Assembly: GCA_964593455.1 (NCBI GenBank)
Contig: CAZQHK010000047.1
Span: forward strand, 1-32,845
Length of the DNA: 32,845 nucleotides
Reading direction: 5' to 3'
DNA from: CAZQHK01 sp964593455
GTDB taxonomy: Bacteria > Muiribacteriota > CAYSPT01
Part shown: positions 7,139-15,984 of the stretch, one piece after another
How the letters are laid out: every line of letters begins with the position of its first letter
Position numbering within the stretch: position 1 is the stretch's first letter
Translations under genes and position numbers: made by a program
The notes under the pieces: generated by a model
Seen by the model: only the letters and a program-made list of their open reading frames with translations
Told to the model about the DNA's origin: nothing
Databases searched by the model: none

Positions 7139-8712
7139 AACTCAATGAGTCACTGAAACCTGTCGAGGGACCGGTGGTTAAGCGGGCACTGGTTATCGGT
7201 GCCGGTATCAGTGGTATACAGGCTGCCCTGGATATAGCCGGTCAGGGCTACGAAGTTGTTCTGGTGGAGAGTGACCCGGCCATCGGCGGCCACATGGCGC
7301 AACTGTCGGAAACCTTCCCTACGCTGGACTGCTCACAGTGTATCATGACGCCCAAAATGGTTGAAGTGTCTAAAAGCGATAATATCCGTCTTCTGGCTTA
7401 CAGCGAAGTGAAGAACATTGAAGGCTCCGTGGGGCAGTTCAAAGTGACTATCGAACGCAAGCCCCGGTATGTGCAGATAGAAAAGTGCACTGCCTGCGGT
7501 AACTGCTCCCAAAAATGCCCGGTCAAAGTGAAAAGCGAGCTCAACGAAGGGCTTGCCGACCGTAAAGCCATCTATATTCCTTCTCCTCAATCGGTGCCGG
7601 CCTGCTACACAATTGATGCCGAGCGCTGCTTGAAGCTGACCAAGGATAAGTGCGGGCTGTGCGAGAAGGTCTGTGAAGCGGGAGCTGTCGACTATAAAAT
7701 GGAACCCGAGATTATTGAAGTAGAGGTTGGCGCTATCGTGGTAGCCACCGGTTACGATTTATATCCGGTCGCCGAGATAGGTGAATACGGGTACGGGAAG
7801 TATCCGGATGTGCTTCACGGCCTCCAGTTCGAACGGTTGCTCTCGGCTTCCGGTCCTACCAGCGGCAATGTGCGCCGGCCCAGCGATGGCAAGGTACCCA
7901 AAGAAGTGGTGTTTCTTTCTTGTATCGGGTCCCGGGATCAGGAAAACGCCTACCCTTACTGCTCCCGGATTTGCTGCATGTATACGGCCAAACACGCCAT
8001 GTTGTATCAACACAATGTGCATGACGGCCAGGCGTATGTGTTCTACATGGATATCCGCTCGGGAGGGAAGGGATATGAGGAATTTGTTCAGAGAGGGATG
8101 GAAGAAGACGGTACCATCTATCTCCGGGGCCGGGTTTCGAAGGTATTTCAGCGGGGAGATAAGCTGGTAGTCTGGGGAGCCGATACTCTCACCAATCGCA
8201 AGGTCGAAATCGAAGCCGATATGGTGGTTCTGGCTACAGCTATCATGCCCAGAAAGGGTATCAAAGAACTGGCGCAGCTTCTCAAAATAGACCTCAATGA
8301 ACATGGTTTCATCAATGAGGCGCATTCCAAGCTCAGGCCGGTAGAAAGCCTCTCTCAAGGGATCTTTCTGTGCGGTTGTGCCCAGGCCCCCAAGGATATT
8401 CCCGATTCCGTATCCCAGGCCGGAGCCGCTGCTGCCAAGGTGGGTGAGCTCCTTTCCAGGGAAAAGCTGGAACAGGAGCCGACCATCGTCGGCGCCGATT
8501 CGGACCTGTGTTGCGGATGCACGATGTGCATTTCAGTCTGTCCCCACAATGCCCGGGCACTCGATCCCGAGGAGAGAAAGGCCGTTGTTCACGAGGCGCT
8601 CTGCAAGAACTGCGGATCGTGTGTTGCCTCCTGTCCCACCGGTGCAGCCCAGCAGTGTAACCACACGGATGATCAAGTAATGAGTAAGGTAAAAGTGTTG
8701 ATAGAGGACTAG
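7126..8712 (+). CDS. hdrA: HdrA-like flavin/iron-sulfur subunit lacking the N-terminal domain
   Basis: From GTG at 7126 (AGGTGAGGA just upstream) the protein has 528 residues. It opens with a short linker and KRALVIGAGISGIQAALDIA, the FAD-binding fold. GGHMAQLSETFPTLDCSQCI is a strong HdrA signature. An inserted ferredoxin-like segment (CTACGNCSQKCP, about residues 121-131, then CGLCEKVCEAG) follows, and the C-terminus has two [4Fe-4S] motifs (CCGCTMCISVCP and CKNCGSCVASCP, about residues 462-510). HdrA carries the FAD that bifurcates or confurcates electrons. Typical HdrA proteins have about 650 residues or more, with a Cys-containing N-terminal domain. Here that domain is gone except for an out-of-frame stub. 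The overall shape approaches QmoA. Its neighbours hdrB/hdrC and frdBA indicate one membrane-free electron-transfer complex; this is inference. Confidence 0.9.
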   Translation: MEKLELNESLKPVEGPVVKRALVIGAGISGIQAALDIAGQGYEVVLVESDPAIGGHMAQLSETFPTLDCSQCIMTPKMVEVSKSDNIRLLAYSEVKNIEGSVGQFKVTIERKPRYVQIEKCTACGNCSQKCPVKVKSELNEGLADRKAIYIPSPQSVPACYTIDAERCLKLTKDKCGLCEKVCEAGAVDYKMEPEIIEVEVGAIVVATGYDLYPVAEIGEYGYGKYPDVLHGLQFERLLSASGPTSGNVRRPSDGKVPKEVVFLSCIGSRDQENAYPYCSRICCMYTAKHAMLYQHNVHDGQAYVFYMDIRSGGKGYEEFVQRGMEEDGTIYLRGRVSKVFQRGDKLVVWGADTLTNRKVEIEADMVVLATAIMPRKGIKELAQLLKIDLNEHGFINEAHSKLRPVESLSQGIFLCGCAQAPKDIPDSVSQAGAAAAKVGELLSREKLEQEPTIVGADSDLCCGCTMCISVCPHNARALDPEERKAVVHEALCKNCGSCVASCPTGAAQQCNHTDDQVMSKVKVLIED

Positions 8713-8714
8713 AC

Positions 8715-8818
8715 ATGTTTGAACCAAAGATGATGAGTTTTTTTGTAGAATGAGAGAGTTTGACCCGCATGCGGCCATGGAAACACTGCCGGAAAATCGT
8801 GCAGCTTTGGACCTTTAA
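8715..8818 (+). pseudogene. Stub of an mvhD-like gene (hydrogenase/HdrA delta subunit)
   Basis: Two bases after the hdrA stop, GAGG then ATG at 8715 starts MFEPKMMSFFVE before TGA at 8751. FEPKxxxF is how MvhD/FlpD proteins begin, and mvhD normally follows hdrA directly. The next frame, overlapping by ATGA at 8750, encodes REFDPHAAMETLPENRAALD and ends at 8818. A one-base change in the T7 run at 8738-8744 would join both into 34 residues, with Cys right after SFF as in MvhD. The roughly 100 residues carrying the [2Fe-2S] ligands are absent. The match is short, so the identity rests largely on position. Confidence 0.45.
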
Positions 8819-8886
8819 GAAGAACCGGCCGGTGAGAACGGCAACTCTCAGGAAATACAGTTTTGATAGAGACAGGAGGAGAGTAC

Positions 8887-9585
8887 ATGGAACCGAATGA
8901 TGTTAAGATCAACGTTATGGGGAAAACGTATGATGTCCCCGAAGGCCTGACTATCATGAAGGCTGTGGAATATGTCGGCTACCGGTATATACGCGGCTGC
9001 GGTTGCCGGGGCGGCTTTTGCGGTGCCTGTGCCACCGTTTACCGGATGCCCAGTGATTACAAGATCCAGGTCGGACTGGCCTGTCAGACAGTTATCGAAG
9101 ATGGAATGTACCTGGCTCAGCTCCCGTTCTTCCCGGCTCAGAAATCGGTGTACTTCATAGATGAAGTATCTCCCACCGCGGAAGGAGTCCTGGAGCTCTA
9201 TCCGGAACTGGCCCGCTGCTTGAGCTGCAACCTTTGCACTAAGGTGTGCCCACAGGACCTGGAAGTGCTTGATTACGTACAGGCCTCTCTCAGGGGAGAT
9301 TTGGCGAAAGCCGCCAACCTCTCGTTTGACTGCCTCATGTGCGGTTTGTGCACCAGCCGGTGCTCGGCGGAGATGGCCCAGTATAATATCGGACTCCTGG
9401 CCCGCCGGCTCTATGGGAAATACCTCGCACCAAAATCAAAACATCTGGCCAGCCGTGTCCAGGAGATCGAGGACGGTAAGTTCGATGCTGAACTAGCGGA
9501 GCTCAAAGGGCTTTCCGAGAAGGAACTCAAGGAGCGTTACGCCGCACGGGACATCGAAAACCCTGAAGAGATGGAGGATGAGTGA
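8887..9585 (+). CDS. frdB: Fumarate reductase/succinate dehydrogenase-type iron-sulfur subunit
   Basis: The 232-residue protein begins with a plant-type [2Fe-2S] domain (GCGCRGGFCGAC, Cys 40, 45, 48, with Cys 66 as the fourth ligand) followed by an alpha-helical ferredoxin domain with CLSCNLCTKVCPQ and CLMCGLCTSRC. This resembles the N-terminal part of thiol:fumarate reductase TfrB; the CCG part of TfrB is encoded separately here as hdrB. It should relay electrons between the flavoprotein FrdA and HdrC/HdrB or HdrA. The start at 8887 is set by AGGAGGA; an upstream in-frame TTG at 8863 is unlikely. The C-terminal 40 residues are charged and helical. A 68-base spacer follows the mvhD-like stub. 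Confidence 0.88.
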   Translation: MEPNDVKINVMGKTYDVPEGLTIMKAVEYVGYRYIRGCGCRGGFCGACATVYRMPSDYKIQVGLACQTVIEDGMYLAQLPFFPAQKSVYFIDEVSPTAEGVLELYPELARCLSCNLCTKVCPQDLEVLDYVQASLRGDLAKAANLSFDCLMCGLCTSRCSAEMAQYNIGLLARRLYGKYLAPKSKHLASRVQEIEDGKFDAELAELKGLSEKELKERYAARDIENPEEMEDE

Positions 9586-9588
9586 CCA

Positions 9589-11223
9589 ATGTCTTATCCT
9601 GAATATATGCTGGAATCAATAGCCAAAGTTGAGCAAACACGGTCACAGCGTCTGACGGAAACATTCCCCTTGTTGTCGCATGATGAATCACAGGCCATTT
9701 TGCACAAGTATCATCCCGATTACAAAAACGAGGCCTTCAGGGGACTGGAACTTGGTCCCAACAAGGGTGATAAGGTGCCTCATGAGTTTGCCGATTTGCT
9801 GGAGGCTCATCCCTGGGTAAAACCCGAGGATATCAACCTCGATCAAATTGACCACGAGGTTGACGTGCTGGTGGTAGGTGGCGGCGGCGCCGGTGCTTCG
9901 GCGGCACTCATGGCTCAGGAAGACGCCGCCAACGTCCTGCTGGTTACCAAGCTGAGGTTTGGTGATGCCAATACCATGATGGCCCAGGGAGGTATCCAGG
10001 CGGCTTCCAAGGCCAACGATACCCCGGGAATCCATTACCTGGACGTCATTGGCGGCGGTCACTTCACCAATTTCCCCGACCTGGTGGAGGCACTTGTCCA
10101 CGATGCTCCCCAGGTGATCAAGTGGCACGAAGACCTGGGGGTTATGTATGACAAAGAAGATGACGGGACATTAAAAACCATCCATGGTGGCGGGACATCG
10201 AGAATGCGGATGCACGCCGCCCGCGACTACACCGGCGCCGAGATCATGCGGACGCTGCGTGACGAAGTCCGTAACCGTCAGATACCGGTGATCGAGTTTT
10301 CCCCCGTCATCGAGCTTTTGACCGACGAACAAGGAGCGGCAACCGGCGCAATACTGCTCAACCTGGAGACCGACGAATACCAGGTGGTCAAAGCCAAGAC
10401 CATCATCCTTGCTACCGGTGGTTTCGGCCGGTTGCACGTCCAAAAGTTCCCCACCACCAACCATTACGGGGCTACCGCCGACGGGCTGGTATTAGCCTAT
10501 CGTGCTGGCTGTAAGCTGGCTTTTATGGACACGGTACAGTATCATCCCACCGGTGCGGCCTTCCCCGAACAGATCGTGGGACAACTGGTTACCGAGAAAG
10601 TTCGCGGACTCGGTGCTCAGGTGACAAATGTCGAAGGCCACCAATTCTGCTACCCCCTGGAGCCTCGTGATATCGAAGCTTCCTGTATTATCAGGGAGTG
10701 CACGGAACTTGGCAAAGGGATCGATACTCCAACCGGTATGACCGGTGTGTGGCTGGACTCGCCCATGATCGATGTCATTCACGGAGAAGGTACGGTCAGA
10801 AAACGTATTCCTGCCATGTTCAGGCAATACGAACGGTTTGATCTTGATATAAGTAAGCAGCCCATCCTGGTATTTCCGACGCTCCACTACCAGAACGGCG
10901 GGGTGATTATCGACGCCGATTGTGCGACGTCGATCCCCAATCTGTTCATTGCCGGTGAAACTGCTGGTGGGATTCACGGCCGTAACCGCCTTATGGGCAA
11001 CTCGTTGCTGGGTGTGAACGTTTTCGGACGGCGGGCCGGAATCGCCGCCGCCAAACGGGCCAAAGAGGTCGAGTACGGGAACCTTTCCCTCGAGCACGTG
11101 AAACGTTACGAAGAGTTGATCACGGAAGCCGGGGTAGACACTGCCCGGACTGCCCCGATGGTTGTGCCCGACTACCGCCGGGAACAGGTCAAGGAAAGGC
11201 GCATAGAGATCAAAATACGATAG
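9589..11223 (+). CDS. frdA: Fumarate reductase/succinate dehydrogenase-type flavoprotein subunit
   Basis: The 544-residue FAD protein has the dinucleotide motif VLVVGGGGAGASAA (residues 93-106), the FAD-attachment-region signature DANTMMAQGGIQAA, the substrate-site segments YHPTGAAFPEQ and PTLHYQNGGV, and the C-terminal GGIHGRNRLMGNSLLG. It interconverts fumarate and succinate. About 90 residues precede the FAD motif (including LGPNKGDKVPHEFADLL), much longer than in classical FrdA, which starts almost at that motif. No membrane anchor gene follows, so the complex is probably soluble or attached through the Hdr module. It starts three bases after frdB. L-aspartate oxidase is an alternative member of this superfamily, but the FrdB-like partner argues against it. 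Confidence 0.88.
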   Translation: MSYPEYMLESIAKVEQTRSQRLTETFPLLSHDESQAILHKYHPDYKNEAFRGLELGPNKGDKVPHEFADLLEAHPWVKPEDINLDQIDHEVDVLVVGGGGAGASAALMAQEDAANVLLVTKLRFGDANTMMAQGGIQAASKANDTPGIHYLDVIGGGHFTNFPDLVEALVHDAPQVIKWHEDLGVMYDKEDDGTLKTIHGGGTSRMRMHAARDYTGAEIMRTLRDEVRNRQIPVIEFSPVIELLTDEQGAATGAILLNLETDEYQVVKAKTIILATGGFGRLHVQKFPTTNHYGATADGLVLAYRAGCKLAFMDTVQYHPTGAAFPEQIVGQLVTEKVRGLGAQVTNVEGHQFCYPLEPRDIEASCIIRECTELGKGIDTPTGMTGVWLDSPMIDVIHGEGTVRKRIPAMFRQYERFDLDISKQPILVFPTLHYQNGGVIIDADCATSIPNLFIAGETAGGIHGRNRLMGNSLLGVNVFGRRAGIAAAKRAKEVEYGNLSLEHVKRYEELITEAGVDTARTAPMVVPDYRREQVKERRIEIKIR

Positions 11224-11246
11224 AAAGCATATCACCTATGCTTTCT
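11222..11246 (+). terminator. Hairpin at the end of the hdr-frd operon
   Basis: AGAAAGCATA and TATGCTTTCT form a perfect 10-bp stem with loop TCACC, starting within the frdA stop codon. No T run follows, so it may stabilise the mRNA end more than terminate transcription by itself. Confidence 0.5.
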
Positions 11247-11307
11247 GTACCGGGGATTAGGTATAGAGTTGCAGTTAATATTTAAACGACGTAATGGAAT
11301 GTCTCGT

Positions 11308-12261
11308 TCAACCCTTGGTTTTAATTTCATCGACCGTTTTCTGCACTGCGGCGACAGATCTCTGGAATCCGGCTTTTTCGTCCTCGGTCAAATCGAGTTC
11401 GATGATCTTCTCTATCCCATTTTTGCCAATGATGACTGGTACTCCGACAAAAAGTCCGTTAACACCGTATTCACCCTCCAAAAGCACGCAGGTAGGGATG
11501 ATCTTTTTCTTGTCAAAAACGATCGATTCCACCATATCGAGCGCGGCGAGAGCCGGAGACACAAAGGCCGAGCCAACACCAAGCAGGCCGACAACTTCGC
11601 CGCCGGCTTTTCTTGTCCTGGTCTCTAATTGGCCAAGGGTTTCCTCGTCAACGAATTTATCCACCGGAATTCCGGCGATCCTGCAACAACTGCGAATCGG
11701 CACCATGGTGTCGCCGTGGCCGCCAAGGACCATAGCTTCAACGTTCTCAACAGAGACGCCCGCCGCACTGGCCACAAAGTAACGATACCGTGATGAATCG
11801 AGCGCTCCCGCCATACCCATCAGCTTGTTCTTACTGGGCTGGAGGCTTTGATAAAGCCGGTACACGATCGCGTCAAGCGGGTTGGCTACTGAAACAACAA
11901 ACGCATCGGGGCAATACTTCTTAATACCACCCGCCACCAGGTCCGTGATCTTCAGGTTCGTTGTCAAAAGTTCCTCCCTGGTTGGTATAGTACCATCCGG
12001 CCGCTTGGTACGCGGGACACCGGCTGTATTTATTATGATCTCAGCTCCTTCGAGCACATCATAGTCCTTCCCCGCTTCGAACTGGACATCACTTTTACTG
12101 ATTGGAGTGGCTTCGGCTATATCCAGACACTTTCCTTTTGCAAAGTCGGGACCCTTGACATCCATAAGGGCTACCGTCTTTGCGAGCTTTCTTCTGAATA
12201 ACTCCTGTAATAATACGCCACCGATGTTACCTCCACCGATAAGTCCTATTTTATTGAGCAT
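11308..12261 (-). CDS. mdh: Malate dehydrogenase (LDH-like type)
   Basis: The 317-residue protein oxidises malate to oxaloacetate or the reverse with NAD(H). It shows the Rossmann motif IGLIGGGNIGG, an Asp ending beta-2 (VALMDV) that favours NAD over NADP, the active-site loop GVPRTKRPD...TREELL with the substrate-binding Arg residues, VANPLDAIVY and the catalytic-His segment GGHGDTMVP. A short insertion in the loop (TKRPDGTIPT) is longer than in most bacterial enzymes. GGAG lies 8 bases before the ATG. It is convergent with the fumarate reductase operon and downstream of pckG, which fits a shared C4-acid route. Confidence 0.93.
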   Translation of the reverse strand: MLNKIGLIGGGNIGGVLLQELFRRKLAKTVALMDVKGPDFAKGKCLDIAEATPISKSDVQFEAGKDYDVLEGAEIIINTAGVPRTKRPDGTIPTREELLTTNLKITDLVAGGIKKYCPDAFVVSVANPLDAIVYRLYQSLQPSKNKLMGMAGALDSSRYRYFVASAAGVSVENVEAMVLGGHGDTMVPIRSCCRIAGIPVDKFVDEETLGQLETRTRKAGGEVVGLLGVGSAFVSPALAALDMVESIVFDKKKIIPTCVLLEGEYGVNGLFVGVPVIIGKNGIEKIIELDLTEDEKAGFQRSVAAVQKTVDEIKTKG

Positions 12262-12325
12262 TTTTCTTTCTCCTTTACCTTGATCGCAAAAGACGTTGAA
12301 TCTGTCTTTTAGGGCCTGTCAATAT

Positions 12326-12351
12326 AGAAAAAGAATCCGGGTTTTACCGGA
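12326..12351 (-). terminator. Weak intrinsic terminator after pckG
   Basis: On the minus strand TCCGG-TAAAAC-CCGGA (5-bp stem) is followed by TTCTTTTTC. It lies 6 bases after the pckG stop and 65 bases before mdh, so it could end or attenuate transcription into mdh. Confidence 0.5.
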
Positions 12352-12356
12352 AATAA

Positions 12357-14276
12357 TTAACTATTCCCCTGTTCGGACACGGTTTCCGAAGTTGCCTGCT
12401 CAAGAACGTCCGGAGTGACGTAGTCTCCGTATTTTTCTCTGGTTTTCCCCAACCGGGACTTTTGAGCCGCCAGTGTGTCAAAGAGGACCTGAGGAGCATC
12501 GGGAACCATCTTCCGGTAGATCCCGATAATCCGGTCCATCTTGGCCACGAGTTCCGGAATCCGCAGGGTGAACTGCTCGGTGTAATCGCTCTTCGAGTAA
12601 TCCTTATTCAGTTCGTCACGGAAAAGGTTTGCCAGGTCTTCGTATTTCGGAATGTAACCCATTGGGGTAGTAAGAACCTCTACGTCATTGTGGATCCTGC
12701 GTTCCATCCACTTGATCCAGACCTTTTTATCTTCCATACCGTTTAAATAACCGCCGTCTTTTCCTCTGAGAAAGTAATTTACCAGGAAAATTTGCGGCGG
12801 CTGTTGCACTTTGCTTCCGAAATCAAGGTTGTCCTGAATATACTTGCCCAGGGGGACTGAAACGAAATCCAGGTTGGACATGGGGCAGAATTTCCGGACA
12901 CCTTCGGCGCCCAGAGTGGCGGCCGTGGTTTCGGATTCGAGTGCGGCGCCCTGGGTGATGATCCCATGGTCCCAGTTAAAAGACTGGCAAACCGGCACGG
13001 TTGTGTCGGAATCACGGCCGCCATAGATGAATCCCCGTACCGGCAGGCCGTGCTGGTTTTCAGATTTTGGGTCCAGGTTAGCCAACCGCGACATCGGAAT
13101 GGTGTAGCGGGCGTTCTTGTGAGACAGGGTAATCTCGGCGCCCTTGGCGTCCTTCTTGCCGGCAAACCACTCACCCGAGTGATTGAATCCTTTGTCGGGT
13201 GTTTCTTGGCCGTTTCCGAGCCAGTGGGGTTTTCCCGCCTCATCGATCAGGATATTGGAGAAGATAACTTCTCCTGGGGTGGTGAGAACTTCCCATATCT
13301 GCGGGTCGTCTTTGGGGTTCACGTCGCGGATGATTCCGAAGATTCCGTTCTCCACGTTCACCGCCCGGACCTGCTCGTTGATGATCCTGAGATAAGCGAT
13401 GTCGTCGCCCACGATGGTGTCGCCGCAGAACATGGCCGTGGAAGTTTTGCCGCAGGCACTGGGGAAAGCGCCCGTGAAGTAGGTCAGCCGTCCACCTGGT
13501 CCGCTAACTCCCATGAGCAGCATGTGCTCGGTGAGCCATCCCTCCCGGGAAGCCTGTTTGATGGCCAGCCGCATGGCCAGTTTTTTAAGCCCGATGGTGT
13601 TTCCCCCGTACTGGGTGTTAGTGCTGTAGACGGTGTTTTCCTCCAGGTCGATGTAGACCCGGCGTTTGTCGGTGTTCTTACTGGTGTTGTTCTCCAGGAG
13701 CTCGCCGGCACTGTGGATGAACTTGTAGAACGACGCCCTGTCTCCTTGGTCAACAAACTGCTGGTAGGCGCCGCGATAAAGAATCTCTTCGCTATGAGAA
13801 ACGATGTACGAGTCGGTGAGCTGGGTACACAAATTAGAGAAAATGGAGTTCCTTGGTCCCAGGCAGAAAAAGCGGACAATGAGCTCTTTGCCTGGCATTA
13901 TTCCGTTCAGGATCTGGTGGACCTCTACCAGTCCATCGTCCCGGTCGGTGGAGTTGATGTTCTCGCCCAGGTCAACTCCTTTGGGCAGCAGGTACTTGGT
14001 CATGGCCTTGTCCCGGGCCTGGTCGTTATACCCGTCGTAGTGAATGGTCTGTCCTTCCAGGCCGATGGATTTCTCCTCGCCCCGGGCGATGGACTGGTCT
14101 TTGATATACTGCCGGTCCTCATCAGAGTCATCACACACAAAAACACTGTCCGGAAGGCAATGTTTTACATACTTTGCCACAAACTCGAATACTTTCTGGT
14201 TTCCGATTTTCTCCAATTTCGCAAACTGCTCGGGTGCCATCTCCTGTTTTAGTAATTCCATCGCTTCTGTCGTCAC
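12357..14276 (-). CDS. pckG: Phosphoenolpyruvate carboxykinase, GTP type
   Basis: The 639-residue protein interconverts oxaloacetate + GTP and PEP + CO2 + GDP. It has the kinase P-loop FPSACGKTS (around residues 268-277), the downstream GDDIAYL metal-binding segment and FCLGPRNSIFS. The length matches the GTP family and not the roughly 530-residue ATP enzyme. GTG at 14276, with AGGAG 9 bases ahead, is the best start; an in-frame TTG at 14285 directly abuts the ribosome-binding site. A TATAAT-like -10 lies at 14356-14361 on the minus strand with a poor -35. Large overlapping open frames on the opposite strand are codon-bias shadows. Confidence 0.96.
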   Translation of the reverse strand: MTTEAMELLKQEMAPEQFAKLEKIGNQKVFEFVAKYVKHCLPDSVFVCDDSDEDRQYIKDQSIARGEEKSIGLEGQTIHYDGYNDQARDKAMTKYLLPKGVDLGENINSTDRDDGLVEVHQILNGIMPGKELIVRFFCLGPRNSIFSNLCTQLTDSYIVSHSEEILYRGAYQQFVDQGDRASFYKFIHSAGELLENNTSKNTDKRRVYIDLEENTVYSTNTQYGGNTIGLKKLAMRLAIKQASREGWLTEHMLLMGVSGPGGRLTYFTGAFPSACGKTSTAMFCGDTIVGDDIAYLRIINEQVRAVNVENGIFGIIRDVNPKDDPQIWEVLTTPGEVIFSNILIDEAGKPHWLGNGQETPDKGFNHSGEWFAGKKDAKGAEITLSHKNARYTIPMSRLANLDPKSENQHGLPVRGFIYGGRDSDTTVPVCQSFNWDHGIITQGAALESETTAATLGAEGVRKFCPMSNLDFVSVPLGKYIQDNLDFGSKVQQPPQIFLVNYFLRGKDGGYLNGMEDKKVWIKWMERRIHNDVEVLTTPMGYIPKYEDLANLFRDELNKDYSKSDYTEQFTLRIPELVAKMDRIIGIYRKMVPDAPQVLFDTLAAQKSRLGKTREKYGDYVTPDVLEQATSETVSEQGNS

Positions 14277-14480
14277 AAAAATCAACTCCTTAGAAAAATG
14301 TAATTTAGAGCTTCTTTTCCCTCTCTACAAGACAAGGAAATGAGCCAATTCACCTATTATAGATACTCCTTATTACCAGGCTTTGTACAGGGTTTTTGGG
14401 AAAAATACTATTAAAATGAGTAAAAAACTACCAAACTGTCACCTAATCGACGTGTTTTAGAACAACGGTGTGGTTACCGG

Positions 14481-15965
14481 TCAGGAAATGACGACGTCCA
14501 TTTCCCTGGTGATGACGCGTCCAAAGACATCCATTGCTTTGACCATGATCCGGTATTCTCCCGAGGTGTCGTAGCGGTGACTGGCGGTGAAATCCATGTC
14601 GGGCCGTTTCGGCATCCGGAAACTCCTCCAGTGATTGTGAAAGATGTTGCCGGAGTGGTTCCAGTCTACGGCCCAATAATCGAGGAGTTTTTTTGAATCA
14701 TCTACCTCTATATTCGGTCCTTTTCCTTTGGGTATGAGAATTGGTGTAAAACCGGTGAGGGACAGAAATAAATCATTGTTTGAAACGGTTGTTTTCAGCT
14801 CCAGGGCAGGAGACTCAGAAGACGAGCCAGGTTCGTCCTGGGCCGGACAAACGGTTTGGCCGGAAGCTGAATTATCCTCCCTTTGTTTTTTTATACCCTC
14901 TTGTATCAACACCTCGAAGCGCTTTGCCGGCCGGTGATAAAGCTTCTTCCGTTTAGAATCAAATAGATCGTGGGAACGGTGGATATTCAGAATTCGCTTC
15001 CTGGTGATCTGGATGGAGCGCTCCGAGAGATCGCTGGTGATCCATCTTCGGCCGAGTTTTTCCGCCACAGCGGCAGTGGTCCCGGAGCCACAGAAAAAGT
15101 CTGCCACCAGGTCTCCGGGATTGGATGAGGCAAGAATAATACGTTTCAACAGGAGTTCCGGTTTTTGAGTTTCATATCTCATTTTTTCAACTGTCGTACC
15201 TTTGACGGAAGGGATACGCCACACGTCTTCCGGGACCTTACCGATGGTGGCGGATTTGCCTCCAAGATACGATCTCCCGCCCAGTACCCGGGGACTCTTA
15301 TATCGTGCTTTGCTCTCAGGCAATATCTCTTCCCGGACCTGGTCGGCATTGAAGATGAACGACTTGCCTTTTGAGTACCAGAAAATGACGTCATGCTTCG
15401 AGTTGAAGTATCGTTTGGTTCTTCCCGGCGTATCGGGGTAAAACCATACGATTTCGTTGCGGAAGTTTTCGTATCCGAAGATCTCGTCCAGCATCACTTT
15501 AAGGTAGTGCCCGACATGCCAGTCGCAGTGCAGGTACAGGCTGCCGTTATCCGTGAGGAGATCTCTAACCAGGCACAGGCGCTCGTACATGAATTGGAGA
15601 TACGAAGAAATCCCATCTTTCCAGGTATCGCGGTAGGCGGGGGCCTGGATAGTGTACGGGGTATTATCTTTACCGTTTACAAAGCTGGTACTGAGAGAGA
15701 AGTTCGAACCGGTAAAGAAGGGAGGATCCAGGTAGATCAGGCGTACGTCACGACCCCAGGTTTGCTTGCTAATCGAGGACATAATCTGCCGGTTGTCTCC
15801 CCGGATCAGTTTGTTATGCCAGTTATAAGGTGGGGTATCCCGGCCGGTCTGTTTACCGGTATCGTCATCAATAATCTCCACTGTCCGGAAAGGACGTTCC
15901 GGGAGTTCAATTGGTTTCTTCCTGGTACTCCAGATAAGTTTTGCCTGATCGGTATTGGCTTTCAT
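14481..15965 (-). CDS. Orphan DNA methyltransferase (N4/N6, beta type) with a PKD-like C-terminal domain
   Basis: The 494-residue protein has the amino-methyltransferase motifs in beta-class order: catalytic motif IV YLDPPFF (DPPF at residues 80-83) first, then the AdoMet-binding motif I DFFCGSGTT (289-297) followed by GRRWITSDLS. DPPF fits N6-adenine or N4-cytosine methylation; the target site cannot be read from sequence. After a Ser/Pro-rich linker near residue 375, the tail contains WAVDWNHSG and HRYDTSGEYRIMVKAMDVFG, which looks like a beta-sandwich (PKD/Ig-type) module, unusual in methyltransferases though present in a subgroup. No restriction gene lies beside it, so it may be a housekeeping methylase or a partner of a distant system. 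There is no clear ribosome-binding site; the promoter at 15985-16014 predicts a leader of only about 15 bases. Confidence 0.88.
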   Translation of the reverse strand: MKANTDQAKLIWSTRKKPIELPERPFRTVEIIDDDTGKQTGRDTPPYNWHNKLIRGDNRQIMSSISKQTWGRDVRLIYLDPPFFTGSNFSLSTSFVNGKDNTPYTIQAPAYRDTWKDGISSYLQFMYERLCLVRDLLTDNGSLYLHCDWHVGHYLKVMLDEIFGYENFRNEIVWFYPDTPGRTKRYFNSKHDVIFWYSKGKSFIFNADQVREEILPESKARYKSPRVLGGRSYLGGKSATIGKVPEDVWRIPSVKGTTVEKMRYETQKPELLLKRIILASSNPGDLVADFFCGSGTTAAVAEKLGRRWITSDLSERSIQITRKRILNIHRSHDLFDSKRKKLYHRPAKRFEVLIQEGIKKQREDNSASGQTVCPAQDEPGSSSESPALELKTTVSNNDLFLSLTGFTPILIPKGKGPNIEVDDSKKLLDYWAVDWNHSGNIFHNHWRSFRMPKRPDMDFTASHRYDTSGEYRIMVKAMDVFGRVITREMDVVIS

Positions 15966-15984
15966 TGCGCTAAAAGTTTACCAC

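Noticed and set aside
12966..14252. Long open frame (428 codons) on the plus strand opposite pckG
   Set aside because: It is the mirror of a strongly coding GTP-PEPCK gene. The translation shows no domain, and no ribosome-binding site precedes it.
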